Below are positions 20,955 through 31,814 of a stretch of 52,810 nucleotides of DNA, one piece after another. Origin of the DNA: Rubripirellula sp. (GTDB taxonomy: Bacteria; Planctomycetota; Planctomycetia; Pirellulales; Pirellulaceae); NCBI GenBank assembly GCA_012270385.1, contig JAAXIK010000274.1:1-52810 (forward strand). The letters are read 5' to 3'. Under the pieces are notes generated by a model. The model ran no database searches, was not told where the DNA came from, and was given only the letters and a program-made list of their open reading frames with translations. A program made the position numbers and the translations under genes. Numbering within the stretch: position 1 is the first letter of the stretch; the number at the start of each line of letters is the position of its first letter.

Positions 20955-21443
20955 ATGTTGAAACTCATTTTGATGAGGCACGCAAAAAGCGATTGGAGTC
21001 AAGGAAATCAATCCGATCATCAGAGACCGCTCAATTCGCGAGGGATTCGTGATGCAAAACGGATGGGGACCTGGTTGAAAGAGAATGATTTAACACCCGA
21101 AATCATTCTGTGCTCGAATGCTTGCCGGACTGAACAAACTGCTGAATTGATGCTCGAGCAATGGGAAAGTAAGCCAGCTTTGTGTCTGACGCAGGAACTT
21201 TACTTAGCGAGTCCAGAATCCATTCAGCGCACCGTTCATCAAGATGCCTGTGATTTTGGTTGCGTGATGGTGCTGGCACACAATCCAGGAATCTCATACC
21301 TCATCTCATTACTAGCTGGTGAGGACATACAGTTACCGACCGCTGGGCTAGCCGTGTTTGAATTGTCAATTGAGCATTGGAGTGAATTGCGCAACAGTAG
21401 TCGTGTTCGGTTAATCAGCCTCACAAAACCCAAAGCACTCTGA
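20955..21443 (+). CDS. sixA: Phosphohistidine phosphatase SixA-like (histidine phosphatase family)
   Basis: 'LKLILMRHAKSDW' (RHxK), 'RPLNSRGIRDAKRMGTWL', 'ILCSNACRTEQTAELM', 'VMVLAHNPGIS'. Confidence 0.92.
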   Translation: MLKLILMRHAKSDWSQGNQSDHQRPLNSRGIRDAKRMGTWLKENDLTPEIILCSNACRTEQTAELMLEQWESKPALCLTQELYLASPESIQRTVHQDACDFGCVMVLAHNPGISYLISLLAGEDIQLPTAGLAVFELSIEHWSELRNSSRVRLISLTKPKAL

Positions 21444-22616
21444 ATGATGAGGAAAGAATTGGTGTTGGTACTGGCAATTCTTGCTTTTCTGATTGCACAC
21501 TTTGGAACGTGGGTGGCATTTTATAATCGAACCAATGCGATGGATCTGCCGCGCCGATTGACTAAGCCGCTGATGAAGCTGTCTCTTCTGCTAGCGATCC
21601 TGTTTCCACTGTACTTAGTGTTCTTTCAGAGTAGGACCTTAGGCTTTGGGCACCTACTTGAGGGTCGATTCGGAGAAGTTCCCTTGTTCCTCCGTCTTTA
21701 CTATGGGTTTATTTTCTCAAGTTATCTTTGGCTCGGAATTGCATGGATTTACACACGACCGTTCTTGCGTATCGGATGGGTGGACGCTCAGGTAGATTCC
21801 AAGCAGTATGATGTTCAAGTTGAAACGGGCGAATGCCTGACTCTGTCACCCAAGTGTGCGGTCTTTGCCAAGATACCATGGAATCAGATTTTTCAACTAT
21901 CTGTCGAGCAGATCACTTTACCGGTCCGTGGCCTTCCCTCCCAACTCGATGGTTACCGCATTGCTCATCTGTCGGATATTCATCTCACGGGTGACGTTGC
22001 TCCCGAATTTACTCAGCACGTGATCAATGTAGCTAATGCTTGGTCTCCCGAGTTATTTGCGTTAACAGGAGATTTGATTGACTCTGAGCATTGTGTGGAA
22101 TGGATTCATCCCATTTTTGCCGCGGCAACAGCGGTAGACGGCGCGTACTTCATACTCGGTAACCACGATGCACGAATGAAAGATGTGAATTGGATTCGTG
22201 AATCAATGCGTGGAGCTGGATGGGTTGATTTAGGGGGGCAGAAGAGGTCTGTCACCTTGCGAGGGCAGGAAGTCACTCTGCTTGGTAACGAATCGCCGTG
22301 GTTAAAAGAACCACCATTGCTCGATCGCAGTGATTGTGATTTTCGATTGATGTTGAGTCATAGTCCTGATCAAATCCGCTGGGCCCGCAATCACAATGTT
22401 CAGCTGATGCTAGCTGGACATACTCATGGCGGACAGGGACGAATACCCTTGTTGGGTCCGATCCTCAGTCCAAGTTTATATGGAAGTCGTTTTGCGTCGG
22501 GGCAGTTCTATCACGATCCAACCACCATGCATGTGACCCGTGGACTTGGGGGAACAAGATTGCTGCGATTGAATTGTCCACCTGAACTATCTTTGTTGAC
22601 ACTTCGATCGATGTGA
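21444..22616 (+). CDS. Calcineurin-like metallophosphoesterase with N-terminal TM helices
   Basis: 'IAHLSDIHLTG', 'ALTGDLIDS', 'ILGNHDAR', 'LMLSHSPDQ', 'MLAGHTHGGQGRIPLLG'. Abuts sixA. Confidence 0.94.
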   Translation: MMRKELVLVLAILAFLIAHFGTWVAFYNRTNAMDLPRRLTKPLMKLSLLLAILFPLYLVFFQSRTLGFGHLLEGRFGEVPLFLRLYYGFIFSSYLWLGIAWIYTRPFLRIGWVDAQVDSKQYDVQVETGECLTLSPKCAVFAKIPWNQIFQLSVEQITLPVRGLPSQLDGYRIAHLSDIHLTGDVAPEFTQHVINVANAWSPELFALTGDLIDSEHCVEWIHPIFAAATAVDGAYFILGNHDARMKDVNWIRESMRGAGWVDLGGQKRSVTLRGQEVTLLGNESPWLKEPPLLDRSDCDFRLMLSHSPDQIRWARNHNVQLMLAGHTHGGQGRIPLLGPILSPSLYGSRFASGQFYHDPTTMHVTRGLGGTRLLRLNCPPELSLLTLRSM

Positions 22617-22662
22617 GAGCCGCGGGAAATGGAATACCTGTCCGGACGGTAGATGAGAGAGA

Positions 22663-24324
22663 TCAGGTAGATGCCAGTACCGTCTTTCTTCGACGAACTC
22701 GAGAATATTTATATCCGGGTACAAAGAAACAGCCGGCGGAGGTAAGTCCGAATAGCAAATGCCCATGGTCGGGCCAAATTGCCATCGCGACAGCGGTTAA
22801 CGAAAGAACAGCAGCTTGCAGATAAAAAATACCGTGAAACATACTGGCTTTGATCACGAAAACCATTGAGCTGATAACACCCAGAAGTGGTGAAAAGGTA
22901 AGCACGGGAAGTTTGAGGATAGCTTCAATAGGAAACAGCATTGCGATGGCAACCATGCTGGCGCCCCAGACATGTGCAACCTGACGTTCAACAAAAGTCA
23001 CCGGGCCTATTCGTTGACGGATCTTCCAAAAAACCCCAGCCCAAGCACCCAATCCTACTGTCCACACCGCACCGTAGACCCATCGCTCGGAGTACCCTAG
23101 CTGATTCAATTGCCAAGTAAGCAAACCAGCAACAAGGAGCACCATGGAGTGCCAGATCCAGAGCGTACCCCAATTTTCCAGAACACCAGCGTGATGAGTT
23201 TCTCGAAACATTCTTGCAATGACTTGCGTGAATCGACCACTACTGGCGACTACTTTTTCATCCGCTAGATAAGCCTCCAAATCTTCTGCTAATGCTTCCG
23301 CTGTTTCATATCGAAGATCGATGGGCTTTTGCAGACATCGGATGGTGATCATTTCGAGGTCACGATCGAGTCTCGGACGCAGAGCACGTGGAGAGACAGG
23401 TTCCTGTTCGATTACCTGCATCACCAAGTCCATTGGGGTGTCGGCGAGGAATGGATTCCGTCCGGTGAGAGCGTAATAGAGAACACAACCGAGGGAGTAG
23501 ATGTCGCTACCTGGCCCCAACAAATGGGTTCTTCCACTTGCTTGCTCGGGTGACATGTAGGCGGGTGTGCCAACCAGTGCACCGCTGCGAGTTGCATCCA
23601 TCTGGCTGTCAACTTGCTTCGCCAATCCAAAGTCGGTCACCATCGGAATATCTTCCGATGCGATAATGATGTTGCTCGGTTTCAGATCCCGATGAAGGAT
23701 TCCTTGCTGGTGTGCATATCCAATAGCTCTGGCAATCTTAGCGACAAGACTCGCGGCATCTCTTTGACGTAGGGGTTGTGCCGCAACTCGTTCAGAGAGA
23801 GTTGGCCCCTCAATGAGCTTCATGCTGAAAAAGGCTCTCCCCTCCATATCGCCAGCTTCGTATACGGGCACAATGTTTGGATGTTCGAGCTTGGCGGTGG
23901 CTTTGGCTTCCGAAAGGAATCTACCGATGTCTGTATCACTGGCTAGCCGTCCTCGAAGGATCATCTTGACGGCTACTGTTCGATTGAGACTGATTTGTTT
24001 GGCTCGAAAAACCACCCCCATCCCACCTCTTCCGATTTCATCTTCAAGGCGGTAGTCACCGATGACGACTGGCAATTGAAGGCTACGCCAGCGGCCTTGT
24101 GACTCCGTGCTGGTAATTCCTTCATCTAATGAAGCACCTGCCGTGTCAGTGACCAGCATCGTGCCGAATAGACGACGCAGATCCGTTTCAAGATCGGGAT
24201 GCTCTTGATACATCGAGTGAAGGTCTGTCAGATCTCCTCGGCACACTGCATCCGCGGCGTTCGATAAAACATCAGCTAGTCGTTGTTCACGATCTTCACT
24301 CGTTTCAATACCCACATCGCTCAC
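22663..24324 (-). CDS. Membrane serine/threonine protein kinase
   Basis: 'IGRGGMGVVFRAK', 'AVKMIL', 'LHRDLKPSNIII', 'VTDFGLAKQ', 'GTPAYMSPEQASGR'; C-terminal multi-TM segment. Confidence 0.96.
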   Translation of the reverse strand: MSDVGIETSEDREQRLADVLSNAADAVCRGDLTDLHSMYQEHPDLETDLRRLFGTMLVTDTAGASLDEGITSTESQGRWRSLQLPVVIGDYRLEDEIGRGGMGVVFRAKQISLNRTVAVKMILRGRLASDTDIGRFLSEAKATAKLEHPNIVPVYEAGDMEGRAFFSMKLIEGPTLSERVAAQPLRQRDAASLVAKIARAIGYAHQQGILHRDLKPSNIIIASEDIPMVTDFGLAKQVDSQMDATRSGALVGTPAYMSPEQASGRTHLLGPGSDIYSLGCVLYYALTGRNPFLADTPMDLVMQVIEQEPVSPRALRPRLDRDLEMITIRCLQKPIDLRYETAEALAEDLEAYLADEKVVASSGRFTQVIARMFRETHHAGVLENWGTLWIWHSMVLLVAGLLTWQLNQLGYSERWVYGAVWTVGLGAWAGVFWKIRQRIGPVTFVERQVAHVWGASMVAIAMLFPIEAILKLPVLTFSPLLGVISSMVFVIKASMFHGIFYLQAAVLSLTAVAMAIWPDHGHLLFGLTSAGCFFVPGYKYSRVRRRKTVLAST

Positions 24325-25049
24325 GAATGAGCTCCTTGCTCGGTGACATCGAGAGGAGTTTCCTCCAGAAGTGACCTGAGTCGACGCAGAGCTCGCAGGT
24401 ACCTCATGCTCGCCGCGGGTGGATTGAGTTTGAGCAGTTCTGCGATCTCATGATTAGAAAGATGCTCGTAGTGTCTCATCAAAATGATTTCACGATCCTG
24501 ATCATTCAGTTGTTGAATGACCCCCTCCACCTTGATGGCAATTTCGCGTTGAGCCGCCGCGGTCGCAGGAGTCATTTCAGGATCGCAGATCTGTGCACTG
24601 AACTCTACGGTAGATGGGTCGGGACCTGCCATCGCGCTCATGGGTCTCTCCCGATCCATGTTGCGTTTCGCACTCACGCGGTGCCGACGATAGGTGTCGA
24701 TGATTCGATCCCAAGCAATTTGCCTCATCCACAGGTGGAAAGCCATAACGGGGTCGTTCAGGTACCTGTCGAGTCGTCCGCTTGCTTCAACCAGCACATC
24801 CTGAACGACGTCACTGACGTCAATTCTTTGTTGGACCTTCCTGTCAAGCCGCATCTCGACGAGACGACGCACAGGGCCTCGGTGCTCCTCGAGAAGCTTG
24901 TTGACAGCCTGAGCATCCCCATTGCGAGCCGCATTGAGCAGCGATTGCGTTTGATCTTGGGATGGCCACATTGAATTTGCCAGTTCTGGGGAGAATTGCT
25001 CCGCCGCCGCCTTGCGAGGATGAACGGTAGAGAGACCGTTCCTTTGCAT
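24321..25049 (-). CDS. RNA polymerase sigma factor, ECF-like sigma-70 family
   Basis: 'RIDVSDVVQDVLVEASGRLDRY', 'FHLWMRQIAWDRIIDTYRRH', region 4 'EIILMRHYEHLSNHEIAELLKLNPPAASMRYLRALRRLRSLLEE'. Stop overlaps the kinase start by 4 nt; likely start MWPSQDQ is internal. Confidence 0.93.
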   Translation of the reverse strand: MQRNGLSTVHPRKAAAEQFSPELANSMWPSQDQTQSLLNAARNGDAQAVNKLLEEHRGPVRRLVEMRLDRKVQQRIDVSDVVQDVLVEASGRLDRYLNDPVMAFHLWMRQIAWDRIIDTYRRHRVSAKRNMDRERPMSAMAGPDPSTVEFSAQICDPEMTPATAAAQREIAIKVEGVIQQLNDQDREIILMRHYEHLSNHEIAELLKLNPPAASMRYLRALRRLRSLLEETPLDVTEQGAHS

Positions 25050-25240
25050 GGTAGAGGCTTGGGAATCCCTTCAGCCACTTTTCGTGAGCTCAGTGGATTC
25101 TGGAGAGCAAAAAACGCCGATAGTGCACTCGAATCAGGCTTTTTCCCCCCTGAAAGTCGTTGGGATATGCCGATTGAGGGGGTTTTAAGACTGACGTTTT
25201 AACTGGCTGCTAGCATTTTAACCGCGTTAGCTGGCTGACA

Positions 25241-25275
25241 ATAAAAAAGGGCCACCGTAGTCACTGGCAGCCCTT
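25241..25275 (-). terminator. Intrinsic terminator downstream of the DUF1080-like gene, possibly bidirectional
   Basis: Minus strand AAGGGC…GCCCTT stem followed by a T-run (a-run at 25243-25248 on plus). Confidence 0.75.
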
Positions 25276-25306
25276 CTTTTCATTGCGGAATCCGCGTTTG
25301 TGCTGA

Positions 25307-26002
25307 CTACTTCAGCTTACGGATCATGATATTTTTGAACCTCACCGTCATTGGTGGACCTTGATGAATCTGAAGTGCAATCACACCTTCGGTCGCGGCT
25401 TTGTCCTTCTGATCATCGATGACTTCGGCTGTCATCGTTCCGTTGATGAAATGTTGGAGGTGATTCCCATTAGCGACGACACGAAAATCATTCCATTCTC
25501 CGGGATGGATCGCAGAAGCTAATCCGGCTTCGTCACCAAATCGGGATGCGTCTTTACTGCCATCGGCATTGATGGTGACTTTCTGTCCGCGTCTTGCCAG
25601 GATACCCCGACCTTTTTCCTCGTAGAGGATACCGGCGAAGGTATTGCCGAAATCGATATCCGCTTGGTAGCCACTGACCACAAAATCCTTTTCATTCACG
25701 ACACGGCTTCGGTATTGAATGCCCGAGTTACCCGACTCAATTTTAAATTGAACGGTCAGTTCAAAATTCTCTGGCATACCTCCTTTCCATATCAAAAATG
25801 TATTTCCTTTGATTGGTTTCTCGGCTGTTGTTCGCCCAACGATTTGTCCGTCTTCAGCTGACCAGAGATCGGATCGCCCTTCCCAGCCACTCAGGTCTCC
25901 GCCGTTATACAAGACGGTCACATCAGGATCGTTTGGCTGTTCTGCCAAGACAGTTGAGTACATGAGGAGGAGGGTAGCAAAAAATCCGATACTGAGTCTC
26001 AT
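25307..26002 (-). CDS. DUF1080 / 3-keto-disaccharide hydrolase-like LamG-fold secreted protein
   Basis: '[31 protein letters not shown]', '[20 protein letters not shown]', C-terminal '[24 protein letters not shown]'. Signal peptide [20 protein letters not shown]. Confidence 0.92.
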   Translation of the reverse strand: MRLSIGFFATLLLMYSTVLAEQPNDPDVTVLYNGGDLSGWEGRSDLWSAEDGQIVGRTTAEKPIKGNTFLIWKGGMPENFELTVQFKIESGNSGIQYRSRVVNEKDFVVSGYQADIDFGNTFAGILYEEKGRGILARRGQKVTINADGSKDASRFGDEAGLASAIHPGEWNDFRVVANGNHLQHFINGTMTAEVIDDQKDKAATEGVIALQIHQGPPMTVRFKNIMIRKLK

Positions 26003-26212
26003 TGGTTTTATTCTCCGTTGGGGTAGTGTTTTTGAATGAGTGGTTTTGTTAGACGCAAACTGGATTCCCGAAGGTGTAATTACCGTGCGCGACAAGTCTG
26101 CATCTCGTAGGAAAATGATGAAGCAGCATTCGAGTTCTGCTTTGGTGATCCGTTGGGATGTCGATGGCGGGTTATTTGAGCCCGTTGCAGGATATCTCAG
26201 CAGCACGGTATC

Positions 26213-27577
26213 TTAACGAATTCCAATACCATCGGGTGTGGCCCAGTAACCTCCTCGTGCATGGTCGAACAAAAGTTTTTCTCCATGGCGTATGGAGCTG
26301 AAGCCGGCCGCTTTGCTCCAAACTTCTATTCCCCGGAGGAAAGTAGCGACTGGCCAACCCGTTAACGTCTCACCGTTCCACGGTGACCAACGAGATTTAG
26401 TGTGCTGAGCCTCATCGCGAATGGTGCGTTCTTCCTCAAGATTGACAAGAACCAGATCCGCGTCGTATCCCACTTCAATTCGACCTTTTCCCACAATGCC
26501 CCAAACGCGAGCTGGAGCATCAGACATCCAACTTGCAACTTGCGTCAGTGTGCATTTTCCGGATGCAACCTGATTGAGAAACAATGCCAGACTGTTCTCA
26601 ACTGCGGGCAGGCCCGATGGGCTTTGGGGATAGGGTTGAGCTTTTTCTTCTAGGGTGTGTGGAGCATGGTCCGTGGCGACGACCTGAATCACGTTGCTTT
26701 GAAGAGCTTCCCACAATTTTTGATTATCAGTGGCGGTTTTGATTGAGGGGTTCATCTGAATGCGGCTACCAAGGCGATCATAGTCATCTACATTAAAAAA
26801 CAGATGGTGAGGACAAACCTCTGCAGTGATGTAGGGTGACTGGTTAGCGATGCTCGGCAGCTCGGCAGCTGTGGAGGCAGGGAGCACATGAAACCGGGGT
26901 TGATGACGATTTGCAAGATCAACTGCTCGAGTGGTAGCGATGATTGCTGCTTTTTCATCTCGGATCCGAGAGTGATCATGAAGATTACTCGTCCCACTCA
27001 ATTTTTCAGCATTCGCGCGCACGGTGGTCTCATCTTCACAGTGAGCGCATATCGGCAGGGTTGTTTCCGCGAAGATCCTCTCCAGAGCGGCTTGTTCGTC
27101 GACGAGTAGGTTTCCTGTGCTACTTCCGATGAAGATCTTGATGCCAGGAACATTTGACGCCGCATTCAGTTCAGGAACGTTGTCCGGTGTGGCGCCAATG
27201 TAGAAACCGTAGTGGACGTGTGACTTCTCAGCCGCGATCGAATCTTTCGCTCTCACCCCCTCGGCAGTGACAGCAGGTGGTTTCGTATTTGGCATCTCCA
27301 GGAAGGCGGTGGTTCCCCCAGCTGCGCAGGCCCGCGAAGCGGTATAGAGGTCTTCTTTGTGGGTTAGTCCCGGCTCCCTGAAGTGGACTTGATCGTCAAT
27401 AACCCCCGGCATCAAGGTTTGACCGTCACACTGAATCACTTGATCTGCAGTGGACTGCGGACTCGCATCGATTTCAATGATTCGTCCATCTTCAACAAGC
27501 AGGGCGCCTCTTCGGACTTCGGTGGGCAAGACGAGAGATGCGTCAAGAAAAAGTGTTCGGTTTGTTTGTGTGGTCAT
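26213..27577 (-). CDS. pyrC: Dihydroorotase-like cyclic amidohydrolase
   Basis: '[46 protein letters not shown]', 'VCPHHLFFN', '[14 protein letters not shown]'. Confidence 0.88.
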   Translation of the reverse strand: MTTQTNRTLFLDASLVLPTEVRRGALLVEDGRIIEIDASPQSTADQVIQCDGQTLMPGVIDDQVHFREPGLTHKEDLYTASRACAAGGTTAFLEMPNTKPPAVTAEGVRAKDSIAAEKSHVHYGFYIGATPDNVPELNAASNVPGIKIFIGSSTGNLLVDEQAALERIFAETTLPICAHCEDETTVRANAEKLSGTSNLHDHSRIRDEKAAIIATTRAVDLANRHQPRFHVLPASTAAELPSIANQSPYITAEVCPHHLFFNVDDYDRLGSRIQMNPSIKTATDNQKLWEALQSNVIQVVATDHAPHTLEEKAQPYPQSPSGLPAVENSLALFLNQVASGKCTLTQVASWMSDAPARVWGIVGKGRIEVGYDADLVLVNLEEERTIRDEAQHTKSRWSPWNGETLTGWPVATFLRGIEVWSKAAGFSSIRHGEKLLFDHARGGYWATPDGIGIR

Positions 27578-27657
27578 GGGGTCCTCGATGATGGGTTGAC
27601 CTGATAAGGATACCGCATCTCGAGCGACTGTCGAAGGCACAAGGCTGAGAGCATCAA

Positions 27658-30012
27658 TTAATTGCGCGTTTGATTCATAGCTCGACGGAACTCGTTGAAT
27701 GCGTCGCGGTATGCAGCGGGCACGGGTTGAGATGGAGCGGAATCAATCAGGGATCCAAGAGAATCTTCGCTTTCTGTTATTCTTGATGCTCCATCGCTAG
27801 GCGATCTCAATCCCAAACTCTTCAAGGTTTGATCCAATTCGTCATTTCCTTCGCTTCCTGCAGTGTTAGGTAGCTCACGTATCTTGTTCCAACGATCAAC
27901 GAATTCGTTGAGATCTTTCTCGCTCCACTGGAGCTCTTGCAGAAGATCTTGATTGGGTTGGTCACGCGTCCGTTCTAGGTAATCCAGAACGAGGTCCGTG
28001 GCTTTTTTGGCGTATTCAAGATCCACTTCATCTGGTGGTTGAGGATTTGCAAGGGAACCATCTCCAAAAATCTCGTCGCCCTGTGTTGGTGACGTATCCG
28101 ATCTTTCACTATTCGTTTGATCGCCAATTTCTCCCGTCTTATCCTTAGGTGAGTCGGAACCGCTGTCCCCATTTTGTTTTTTTTCCGAGTCCCCGCTGGT
28201 AGGTTTTTTGTCATTTGAATCTGTGGTGGATGTCTCGCTTTCGTTTGGCGTCTCTTTTCCACTTGGCGAGTCATTTGCCGACTGAGAGTCCTTGGTTTTT
28301 TGAGTATTGGATTCCCCCTGCTGCGTCGATCCATCGTTTGAAGAATCGTTGCCATTGCTTTGTGATGGTTTTTGTCCATCACTCGAGTTCTGTTGGTCCT
28401 TGGTGGAAGGGTTCTCGCCTTTCGAATCACTGTCATTTGAGCTGCTGGAATTTTCTTCATCAGCAGTTTCGGATGTGCCGTCGCTCAAGCCTTGGGACTG
28501 CTCCGTGGTAGAAGCAGATTCCGATTGACTCTCTTGACCGAGGCGATTTTCATTCGTTGAAGACTCGTTTGCATCCGATGCGTCAGTGGATGACTCGGAA
28601 GGCTGTCTACTGTCTTTGGGCTCGCTTGAGTCACTCGAGTCTGAGTCTCCACCCGGATCTGGGTCTCCAGCCGACTTGTTTCTGTCTTTGTTTTCTAGGA
28701 AATCTCGAATGCGTTCAAATGCTTCGCCATCGTGATCGGGTTTACGCTTTGGCTGTGATCCTGCATCACTTTGGTTTGAATCTTGGGAAGCATTTTCAGG
28801 GAGGGTTTGATCTTGAGAGTTCTCAGAATCTGCTTCAGTTGACGCGGTCTGATCGCCTTCGGAGCTGGAAGTTGGGTTGTCTGACTGATCAGAGCTACGA
28901 CCCTGCCCCGGATTCGAATCCTGTGATGTGTCATTTGGATTCGTCGGGGCGAGTTGGTTTTCTTGATTTGAATCCGAGTTGCTTTGTATGGGTTCGGCGT
29001 CCGCTTGTTGTGGCTGACTCTCTGACGTCATACCACCGTTCTGTTCGGAAGACACATTAGTGGATTCATCTTCGGAGGCTTGGTCTTCTTGGCCGGCCTG
29101 AGTTTTCGATTCTGATGGATCACCCTGACTGGTGCCTTGGTTCGAATGATCGTTGGAAGCATTGGCATCACCCGTAGGATTAGACGATTGGTTATCAGTT
29201 CCTGTCTGAGTGTCGTTGTTTGATCCGTTCCCCGAAGAGCCCTCCGAGGAGTCCTCAGTGTCGTTTGGCATATCGGATGTCGACGAGTCTGATGAAGGAT
29301 CGCCATTCTTTGGATTGCCATTCTGTTGACTTGCATCCCCTGATCCGGAACCACCTGCGCCGGATTCGTCCGCTCCCTGTTCTCCCTCAGATTGGGTTGA
29401 GGGCTTGCTTGGGTTGGACTGAGGGTTAGATAGTCCATCTGCTTCTGGATCATCTTCAGCGGGTAGACTGCTCGGCGCTGTAACTCTCAAACGAATGGGG
29501 TCGGTGCGGGTCACGTTGGGTTGCAAAATCGCTGGAGAAGTTCCAGGTTGATCATCCCTTCGATTGTCAGTCGCGATACCAATCAGTTCGATTGTGTCTC
29601 CGATCTTAAGATTGAATTCCTCGGGACGGATCGGGATACTGACGAGTTGACGCCCTAATTTTCCAGCACGATTTTCCCACAGCACGGGTACCAGCTCGCG
29701 TTGATTACCGTAGTTGATCTGCAGTTCGATGCGGCTTAGTCCAAAGTCAGGATCTGAAGCATGTAATTCAACCCTCTGTTGTGCGTTGAATGGGACATCC
29801 TTCGGCGTTTTGGCTGGAAGCGTGATAGCGATTTCGGGCGGGATATCCGCGAGAACATCGATGGGATAAATAATAGGATCGATGTTTTCCTGATTCACCT
29901 CGTCCCAGACTAAAATTCTGTAGGACTCTTTAGCTCGGGTTCCGGGGAGATTTGAATCGGTACGGACTGCAAATTTCGCTGAAAGTCCTTTTCCTGTTGA
30001 ATCAATTGACAT
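27658..30012 (-). CDS. C-terminal part of a large planctomycete-type membrane protein (Ser/Asn/Gln/Asp-rich linker); likely continuous with 30052..31155 across an in-frame TAG
   Basis: Frame identical to the upstream ORF. Beta-sandwich-like segment '[51 protein letters not shown]', then ~450 aa of low complexity, then a conserved-looking helical C-terminus. Confidence 0.8.
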   Translation of the reverse strand: MSIDSTGKGLSAKFAVRTDSNLPGTRAKESYRILVWDEVNQENIDPIIYPIDVLADIPPEIAITLPAKTPKDVPFNAQQRVELHASDPDFGLSRIELQINYGNQRELVPVLWENRAGKLGRQLVSIPIRPEEFNLKIGDTIELIGIATDNRRDDQPGTSPAILQPNVTRTDPIRLRVTAPSSLPAEDDPEADGLSNPQSNPSKPSTQSEGEQGADESGAGGSGSGDASQQNGNPKNGDPSSDSSTSDMPNDTEDSSEGSSGNGSNNDTQTGTDNQSSNPTGDANASNDHSNQGTSQGDPSESKTQAGQEDQASEDESTNVSSEQNGGMTSESQPQQADAEPIQSNSDSNQENQLAPTNPNDTSQDSNPGQGRSSDQSDNPTSSSEGDQTASTEADSENSQDQTLPENASQDSNQSDAGSQPKRKPDHDGEAFERIRDFLENKDRNKSAGDPDPGGDSDSSDSSEPKDSRQPSESSTDASDANESSTNENRLGQESQSESASTTEQSQGLSDGTSETADEENSSSSNDSDSKGENPSTKDQQNSSDGQKPSQSNGNDSSNDGSTQQGESNTQKTKDSQSANDSPSGKETPNESETSTTDSNDKKPTSGDSEKKQNGDSGSDSPKDKTGEIGDQTNSERSDTSPTQGDEIFGDGSLANPQPPDEVDLEYAKKATDLVLDYLERTRDQPNQDLLQELQWSEKDLNEFVDRWNKIRELPNTAGSEGNDELDQTLKSLGLRSPSDGASRITESEDSLGSLIDSAPSQPVPAAYRDAFNEFRRAMNQTRN

Positions 30013-30051
30013 TTCAACAACGCCTGCGGTGGCTTGAAGGCGCTCCCCAAC

Positions 30052-31155
30052 CTAGGCTGGGGTGAGCTCAATCTTGGCTCGTTTTACCGGCGGGTTGACT
30101 AGGGCAGGGCTCTCGAGATTTGTTCCATCTGTGGCCTGTGTCGCGCCTAGCGTTTTGGAATAATTTCCCAAACGAGTGTACTTGGGCGGGGAATAGTTGA
30201 TTCTGTCGATGGCAACAACGGGTGCATCTTGGACACTCAAGGTGTAAGGCCCCGCTGATGCATCACCGGCAATCACTTCATAATGGATGACACGGGCAGA
30301 TGTGTAGGGAACGGCAAGGGTTCCGACGTAATGATTGACTTCCTTGTCATAGATGAGTTCAAACTGATCTTGTTTCGTTACCGAATTCCACACACAGGTG
30401 ACAGCCTCGTTGGCGTAAAGTCCTTGAATGCTTGCTTGAATATCTATCGATTGACCTGCAGTCACCTCAGCGTCGCCCGGAAGGACCTGATCGATGAGGA
30501 CACGCTGCGGAGCATCGATATTTGCAAGAGGCGCACCCAGTCTCATCATCGCTTGGACACTGCTCTTGGGTGAGATCAAAACATAGGCCACCAATAAAGC
30601 AAGACTGCTGATTGAGATCAGCCACCACTTCACCGTGCCCGTGACCTCGGTTGGGAGCGCATCGTGGCCACGAAGTTGCTTCCCGGTGGAAGAAGCAAGG
30701 CTGCGAAGCACTCCAAAGCCAAGCTTATCTTTTTTGGATTCATTCCTCAGTGTTAGATAACTGAGTAGTGACTGTCTTGCATTGGGAAGATCTTTTTCCA
30801 ACGCCCTCGCAGCATACTCAGGAGTGATAGTGCTACCTAAGATGGGCATCAGGTGACGCAGTAAGTATTCGATTGCTACCGTGACAAGTAAGCCAAACGC
30901 CAAGCAGCGCAGGATGGGACCTGGGGAATAGATCCATTGATCAAGTACAAGCCAACTGATGATGAGTACATTGATACGGACAACCAAGCCTAGGAATTTT
31001 CTGATGAATTCTGCTCGCCATAGCGCTCGGCAGGATTCGTCAATCCTTGAATCGATGAATTGATCCAACGTGGAGGTGTCTGTGCGTTTCCACTGTTGAG
31101 GTGCCTCTTCGGGACCGAGGTCGTTCTTTCGGTGGTGAGAGGGGGCCGCAGACAT
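30052..31155 (-). CDS. N-terminal part of the same membrane protein (two TM segments)
   Basis: 'LGLVVRINVLIISWLVLDQWIYSPGPILRCLAFGLLVTVAIEYLL', 'TVKWWLISISSLALLVAYVLI', then 'SPPKYTRLGNYSKTLG…VKRAKIELTPA*'. Confidence 0.82.
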   Translation of the reverse strand: MSAAPSHHRKNDLGPEEAPQQWKRTDTSTLDQFIDSRIDESCRALWRAEFIRKFLGLVVRINVLIISWLVLDQWIYSPGPILRCLAFGLLVTVAIEYLLRHLMPILGSTITPEYAARALEKDLPNARQSLLSYLTLRNESKKDKLGFGVLRSLASSTGKQLRGHDALPTEVTGTVKWWLISISSLALLVAYVLISPKSSVQAMMRLGAPLANIDAPQRVLIDQVLPGDAEVTAGQSIDIQASIQGLYANEAVTCVWNSVTKQDQFELIYDKEVNHYVGTLAVPYTSARVIHYEVIAGDASAGPYTLSVQDAPVVAIDRINYSPPKYTRLGNYSKTLGATQATDGTNLESPALVNPPVKRAKIELTPA

Positions 31156-31814
31156 TCACTTTCTCTCGTTTAATGACTCAGAGGTCTCTACATTATAATT
31201 TTACGGAGGCATCCAAGCATCAGAAACCCAATCGAGTTTCACATTTTGAATTCAGATTTCCGGCAGGATTCTCACTTTTGAAACGGGTTATGTGAGACCT
31301 CTGCTTTGTTTTATCGGCCATCACAGGTGTGGGGCATTTACAAAACGCGTGGGTGCTGGGGAAACCTGCAAACTAGGTGTCTGGTTCGAGTTCTCGCCCC
31401 TGAAAACCGGTTCTGGATCTGACGAAGGCTGTTTTTTCGATCGCGTCCGCCAATTCTCTGATGTCAAATTACAATAGATTTTGGGTGCGCAAGGCACTCG
31501 GGCCGTGTCTGCAATCCACGGCATATCCACTGGCTCTGTCCCGCAAGGCCCCAGTTTTCTCGAGTTTCACGCATCCGGTGACCCCGAATCCTCCCAGCCA
31601 AGCACCTGCGAGGATTTGCCAGTAGTCCAGAATATTTCATGAAGGACTCCTCGGTTCGTTGTAGGAATAGGTTGCTCGAAAGCATCCTTAGCTCTGCTTT
31701 CTACCGGTATGTACAGCTTTTTACCTGCTTGTCCTACTACCTATGTTTGCGATCGCAGATCCTCTGTTAAACTAGATATCCGCATTTAGAAACACACCTC
31801 TTGGTGATCATAAA

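Noticed and set aside
24450-24974. 174-aa plus-strand ORF
   Set aside because: Antisense to the sigma factor gene; composition not convincing.
28557-29060. 167-aa plus-strand ORF and overlapping minus-strand alternatives
   Set aside because: Antisense or out-of-frame readings of the low-complexity linker.
31464-31685. Minus-strand short ORF; another frame reads NILDYWQILAGAWLGGFGVTGCVKLEKTG (lipobox-like)
   Set aside because: No convincing start codon in that frame and a stop just upstream; too weak to call without homologues.
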